Below the pieces are notes generated by a model that saw only the letters and a list, made by a program, of their open reading frames with translations, was not told the origin of the DNA and made no database searches. 64,000 nucleotides of DNA from Hirundichthys speculiger (taxonomy: Eukaryota; Chordata; Actinopteri; Beloniformes; Exocoetidae): contig JAGFBZ010002318.1 in the NCBI GenBank assembly GCA_018398805.1, positions 372,001 through 436,000 of the forward strand, written 5' to 3'. Positions 60,775-64,000 of the stretch are shown here, piece by piece. The translations under genes and the position numbers were made by a program. The number at the start of each line of letters is the position of its first letter. Position 1 is the first letter of the stretch.

Positions 60775-61869
60775 GGCCGGGTGCAGAGACACCAGGAGCC
60801 AGCACCAGCGACAGCGTGTTGTCGGGGTTCAGGACGAGACGCCCCGACTGAGCTGCTGGCGGCGGCGGCGGTGGTGGTGGTGCTGTGGGGGCGGTGGTGC
60901 TGTGGTGGTGGTGCTTGTGGGGGCGGTGGTGCTGTGGGGGTGGTGCTGTGGGGGTGGGCGTGATGGGGCGAGGGGAGAACAAATTCGTGCCGTGGCCCAG
61001 ATGTAGGAGGAAGGAGCTCCAGTTTGTCCTTCGGGGCCGGAAGCTGGTCCGGTGCCACGGCGATCTGGGGGGTGGGAGGCATCCCCTGGGAGAGGACACT
61101 CACCTCCTGGGTCTTCTGCCTCCGTAGAAACCTGAGAGAAGATCATTTGTGTTAGATTAGTCGGGGGTATTTGAAGGCTCTCCAGGGGGTACATGAGACC
61201 CACCACTGGATGAGTGTCCTCTGGTTGAGCTCAAAGAGCTGCAGGGTGGTCTCCACCATGACCCGCGGCGTGTTGAGCACCAGCTCCCGGACGTGATGGT
61301 ACGCCCCGAGGATTTTGGACCACCTGGGGGTCGACACTCCAGCCTTCTTGGTTGGGGACTTGTGCAACGTGCACAGTTTGATGCACATTGCCTCAACCAG
61401 GGGCTGGTGCTGAGCCACTGTGCCGGACCTCCAGGATGGCCTATCAGGCAGCGCTTCACGCTCTCCACGCCCGGTGTGACTCCAGACCGCTTCGGAGCCT
61501 TGAAGCGGCCGTGTGTGAGGCGCTGCTGGTGGCGAGGCTGGTAGTCCACACGCTGCTTGTCAACCTCCAGGAGAGCTGCCCACAGCCGGACCATCTGAAC
61601 CACCTGCAGCTCGGTGAGGTGAGGAGCCTCATGGAGATCCACCAGGCAGGCGGCGAGATCCTGGACCTTGTCCCACCCGGCGATCCCATCCGGCCCGATG
61701 ACTTCTCCCTAACAAGTTCATAGACTAAAATTAATATATGTGAAATAAAATGTCATTGAGATTGGACTGAAATAGTTATTGAAGTGTCTTACCTGAGCCT
61801 CAGCAGACGTGCTGCTTGAAGGCAGCACATCAGCAGGTGGTGCAGGGGCCTGAGGAGGAGGGGCCTGAG

Positions 61870-61912
61870 GAGGAGGGGGCGGAGGTGGAGGTGGAGGTGG
61901 AGGTGGAGGTGG
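61870..61912 (-). repeat. Proline-coding GGA/GGT repeat
   Basis: ggaggt units read as poly-Pro on the minus strand in the 62156-61793 exon, but in a different frame from the upstream part of that exon, which is one of the frameshifts of the pseudogene. Confidence 0.8.
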
Positions 61913-63651
61913 CTGAGAAGAGGCCTGAAGACCTGGTGATGATGAGGGCCTGCTCTGCACAGCAGGGGAGGGTCGTCCTCATACAGGACAGGAACCGTGA
62001 TGTCCTCCACGCTCTCTTCAACATAGCTCTCATCTTGGATGTCCTCATCGTTGACCTCCTCCACCAGCCTGTCCTCCTCCTCCTCGGGGTCCTGGAGCAC
62101 TGGGGTCAGCTCCTTGCCGGTCTGACTGTACAGATACTCCATAGCCAGCAGTTCACCTTGGAAAAAACAAAACAGAAAAAAGAGCGTATTATATATATAT
62201 TTCACTGAATACATTAATGGTTAGATTGATTAATACTTAGTGTAAATGACAGTGAATGACTTCTGACTACCATCTAGTGGCCAGGGAGGAGACTACTGAG
62301 CCCTGTGAGCATCACCTGAGTGTTCACCTGTGCTCATCTCCATCACCTTGTTCCTTTGTTCTCCTGCTGAGTCTCTGGTGTGCTGATACAGTGTCAGTAC
62401 AGTCTGATGTTGTTTATTGTCATTAGGAGGCAGAATCAGAGACAGTAAGGTCTGGGCTCTATGCAGAGCTCCACTACTTCCTGAACTTAAGGCTGCTCTT
62501 TTATTTCCTGTCTTACATTAAAGGACATTAATGTTGAACAATGTGTTACCTGTGTACGCTCCAGAGATGCGATAGCTCCTCCCAGCTCATCCCAGCTCCT
62601 CCCAAGCACCTTCTGGCTGAGCTGCTCCACCGCCTCTCTCAGAGCGCTCCGTAGGACCGGATGGAAGCTTCCTCCATCCGGTCATCGTTCCAGCGCATCA
62701 GCCCCTCCAGAAGGTACGCCTGGAAATGGGCGTCGCTGGAGCTGGTTCCTGAAGGTTCAGAACACAAAGAGGCATGTCACGTTTGTAAAAGATATGAAGT
62801 ATCCATAACACGTGATAGAGTTATGTTAAAAAATAAAGACACACATTCTGAGAAAGAAGAGGTATAAATCTAGTAACGCATATGTATGCAATACCTGGAA
62901 TGAACCTGTGGAGGTAGAGGTGGAAGGACTCCAGGGAGGTGGAGCCCCGGGCACACCTGTAGCAGCACAGCTCTACGTTGCCTTTCTTCAGGGTGCCGGT
63001 CTTGATGTAGAGCGGGAAGTCCTCCGGGTCCTGGATACAGCCCAGGTGTTTTTGCTGCTCCTTCCAGATCTGCTGGATCCGCTCGTGGTCCAGCAGAGGA
63101 ACGCCCAGAGTGTCCTTCCCACTCGGGCTGTCAAACAGACTGACGAGTGACCCGATCAGTCTGCTGGTCTCCTCCGCCCCCCCGGTCCTCCTCCTGCAGT
63201 GCAGCGCCAGCTCCCTCCGGGTGATCAGCCTGGTCACCGCCTCCTCGGAGATGTGGCCGACTCCCCTCGCTGCCAGCTCGCCCTCCTTGGCACGGCGAAG
63301 AGCGGCGACGTCCTCCGGGTCCCACTGGAACACGCAGGTGGACAGGCGGGCCATGAACACACCGTACAGGGGGTGAGCCTCTGTGGTGACACCTGCAGCA
63401 TGAAGTTCCAGATGTCCAGGCGCACGTGGAGCTCATCCCACCCCCCGAACATGGCCTTCACCCAACAGGGGCCACGCTGGCTGCAGCATCCCTGTCCACA
63501 TAGATCACCTCAGGTGGCGCCTCACCCGCCTCGCTGTACTACCGCCTCACCAGGCCAGCTGCCATGGCGTCGAGCGCTTGTCCCTCACCGGCTGTCAGAG
63601 ATGAGACGAGCACTTGGCCGTACTCGTTCCCGACGTCGGTGCACCAGGCAG

Positions 63652-64000
63652 CTGTACTACAGAGAGAAACTGAATGAATACTACAATGTTAAGGTTACAC
63701 TGCTTTTAATGTTAGTATAATATGAAGCAAAGAACCCTGGGTAAGCACATGGAAAAGTATGCAAAATGAATTTGTAAGTATCGATGATGCCCACAGATAT
63801 GAAACATGCACACACACAGAAACAACTACTGTTGTAATGATTAGAACAACGACTGTCCAGCGTCCCAGCAGTCCAGAGGGAGCTGAAGCGTGAACGAGAG
63901 GAGCATGCAGGGTCATTGTGAAAAACAAACGCATGAAAACTGAGGTGATTGATTTGGAGCACATGGGTGAGTGGGGTTAAGCAACAACGCAAAAAATACA
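63652..64000. other. Probable intron of the pseudogene at the window edge
   Basis: Upstream (minus-strand sense) of the acceptor tctgtagtacag at 63652. AT-rich, with open minus frames of no recognisable family. The 5' part of the pseudogene must lie beyond 64000. Confidence 0.4.

Larger units (their letters stand above)
60039..63651 (-). pseudogene. Multi-exon transposase-like gene of a teleost family, decayed
   Basis: Exon-like blocks on the minus strand with usable splice sites: 63651-62895, 62748-62550, 62156-61793, 61708-61204, 61131-60177 and a last block ending at 60039. The gene continues right of the window. Recognisable stretches are YVDRD, MARLSTCVFQWD, RRELALHCRRRT, RCARGSTSLESFH, HFQAYLLEGLMRWNDDR, GELLAMEYLYSQTG, DKQRVDYQPRHQQRL, TPGVESVKRC and LNTPRVMVETTLQLFELN, then a Pro/Ser-rich tail. 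They agree, from memory, with a set of unnamed, often multi-copy fish proteins that look like transposases. Disabling lesions: TAG at 63539-63541, frameshifts near 63458, 63403, 62645, in 61793-62156 and near 61423, and TAG at 60066-60068. Function cannot be assigned. Confidence 0.72.

Noticed and set aside
60182..61099. Several long Leu-, Pro-, Ser- or Glu-rich frames on both strands
   Set aside because: By-products of the GGA-rich minisatellite; only the minus frame joining splice sites 61131 and 60177 has context.

Overview
This is vertebrate nuclear DNA, almost certainly from a ray-finned (percomorph-like) teleost. Genes are split by GT-AG introns. The two recognisable genes are an angel2 deadenylase-family gene and a GIN-type integrase gene. 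The space between them is filled with teleost-style repeats: hAT and PIF/Harbinger elements with 8-bp and 3-bp target duplications, a Tc1 relic, pogo-like termini, several LINE families and tRNA-SINEs. No bacterial features are present.

Layout. 1-6340 is the end of a macrosatellite with a unit of about 1.85 kb (three full units and a partial one). It decays into shorter repeats and stops just before a long single-exon reading frame (6876-9236, 786 codons, no in-frame ATG at its start) that carries a 63-bp coding minisatellite. 9361-10002 is a four-unit tandem repeat, followed by repeat fragments and a pogo-like element (11113-11999).

11886-44178 is a head-to-tail tandem duplication holding two complete copies of the eight-exon angel2 gene on the minus strand (13595-24013 and 28409-42597). 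Copy 1 reads through as 663 codons, with one extra Phe in the catalytic domain. Copy 2 has every exon and splice site, but a 2-bp insertion in its first coding exon should end translation before the catalytic domain. Insertions private to each copy (a 3.85-kb Harbinger-like element in copy 2, a Tc1 relic in copy 1, and one hAT element in each copy at different sites and in opposite orientation) date events after the duplication. Insertions shared by both copies pre-date it. A false duplication made from two haplotypes is the main alternative and cannot be excluded from sequence alone.

44283-44418 holds two candidate first exons of an unidentified plus-strand gene divergent from angel2. 47281-52277 is a spliced integrase gene with an intact HHCC finger and a D,D35E triad, bounded by 84-bp inverted repeats that make it look like a GIN/Ginger-type DNA transposon or a gene derived from one. 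An internally deleted LINE with a 13-bp target duplication sits in its last intron. 53784-58796 is a hAT-like element that has taken at least three nested insertions. 59218-59753 is an L1-type tail with a 16-bp target duplication. 60039-63651 is a multi-exon pseudogene of a transposase-like teleost family, with several stops and frameshifts and a long GGA-rich minisatellite in a coding exon.

Most of the window is therefore repeat-driven. The most informative observations are the paired filled and empty insertion sites between the two angel2 copies, the frameshift in one copy, the bounded integrase gene, and the unidentified repeat-bearing 786-codon frame.
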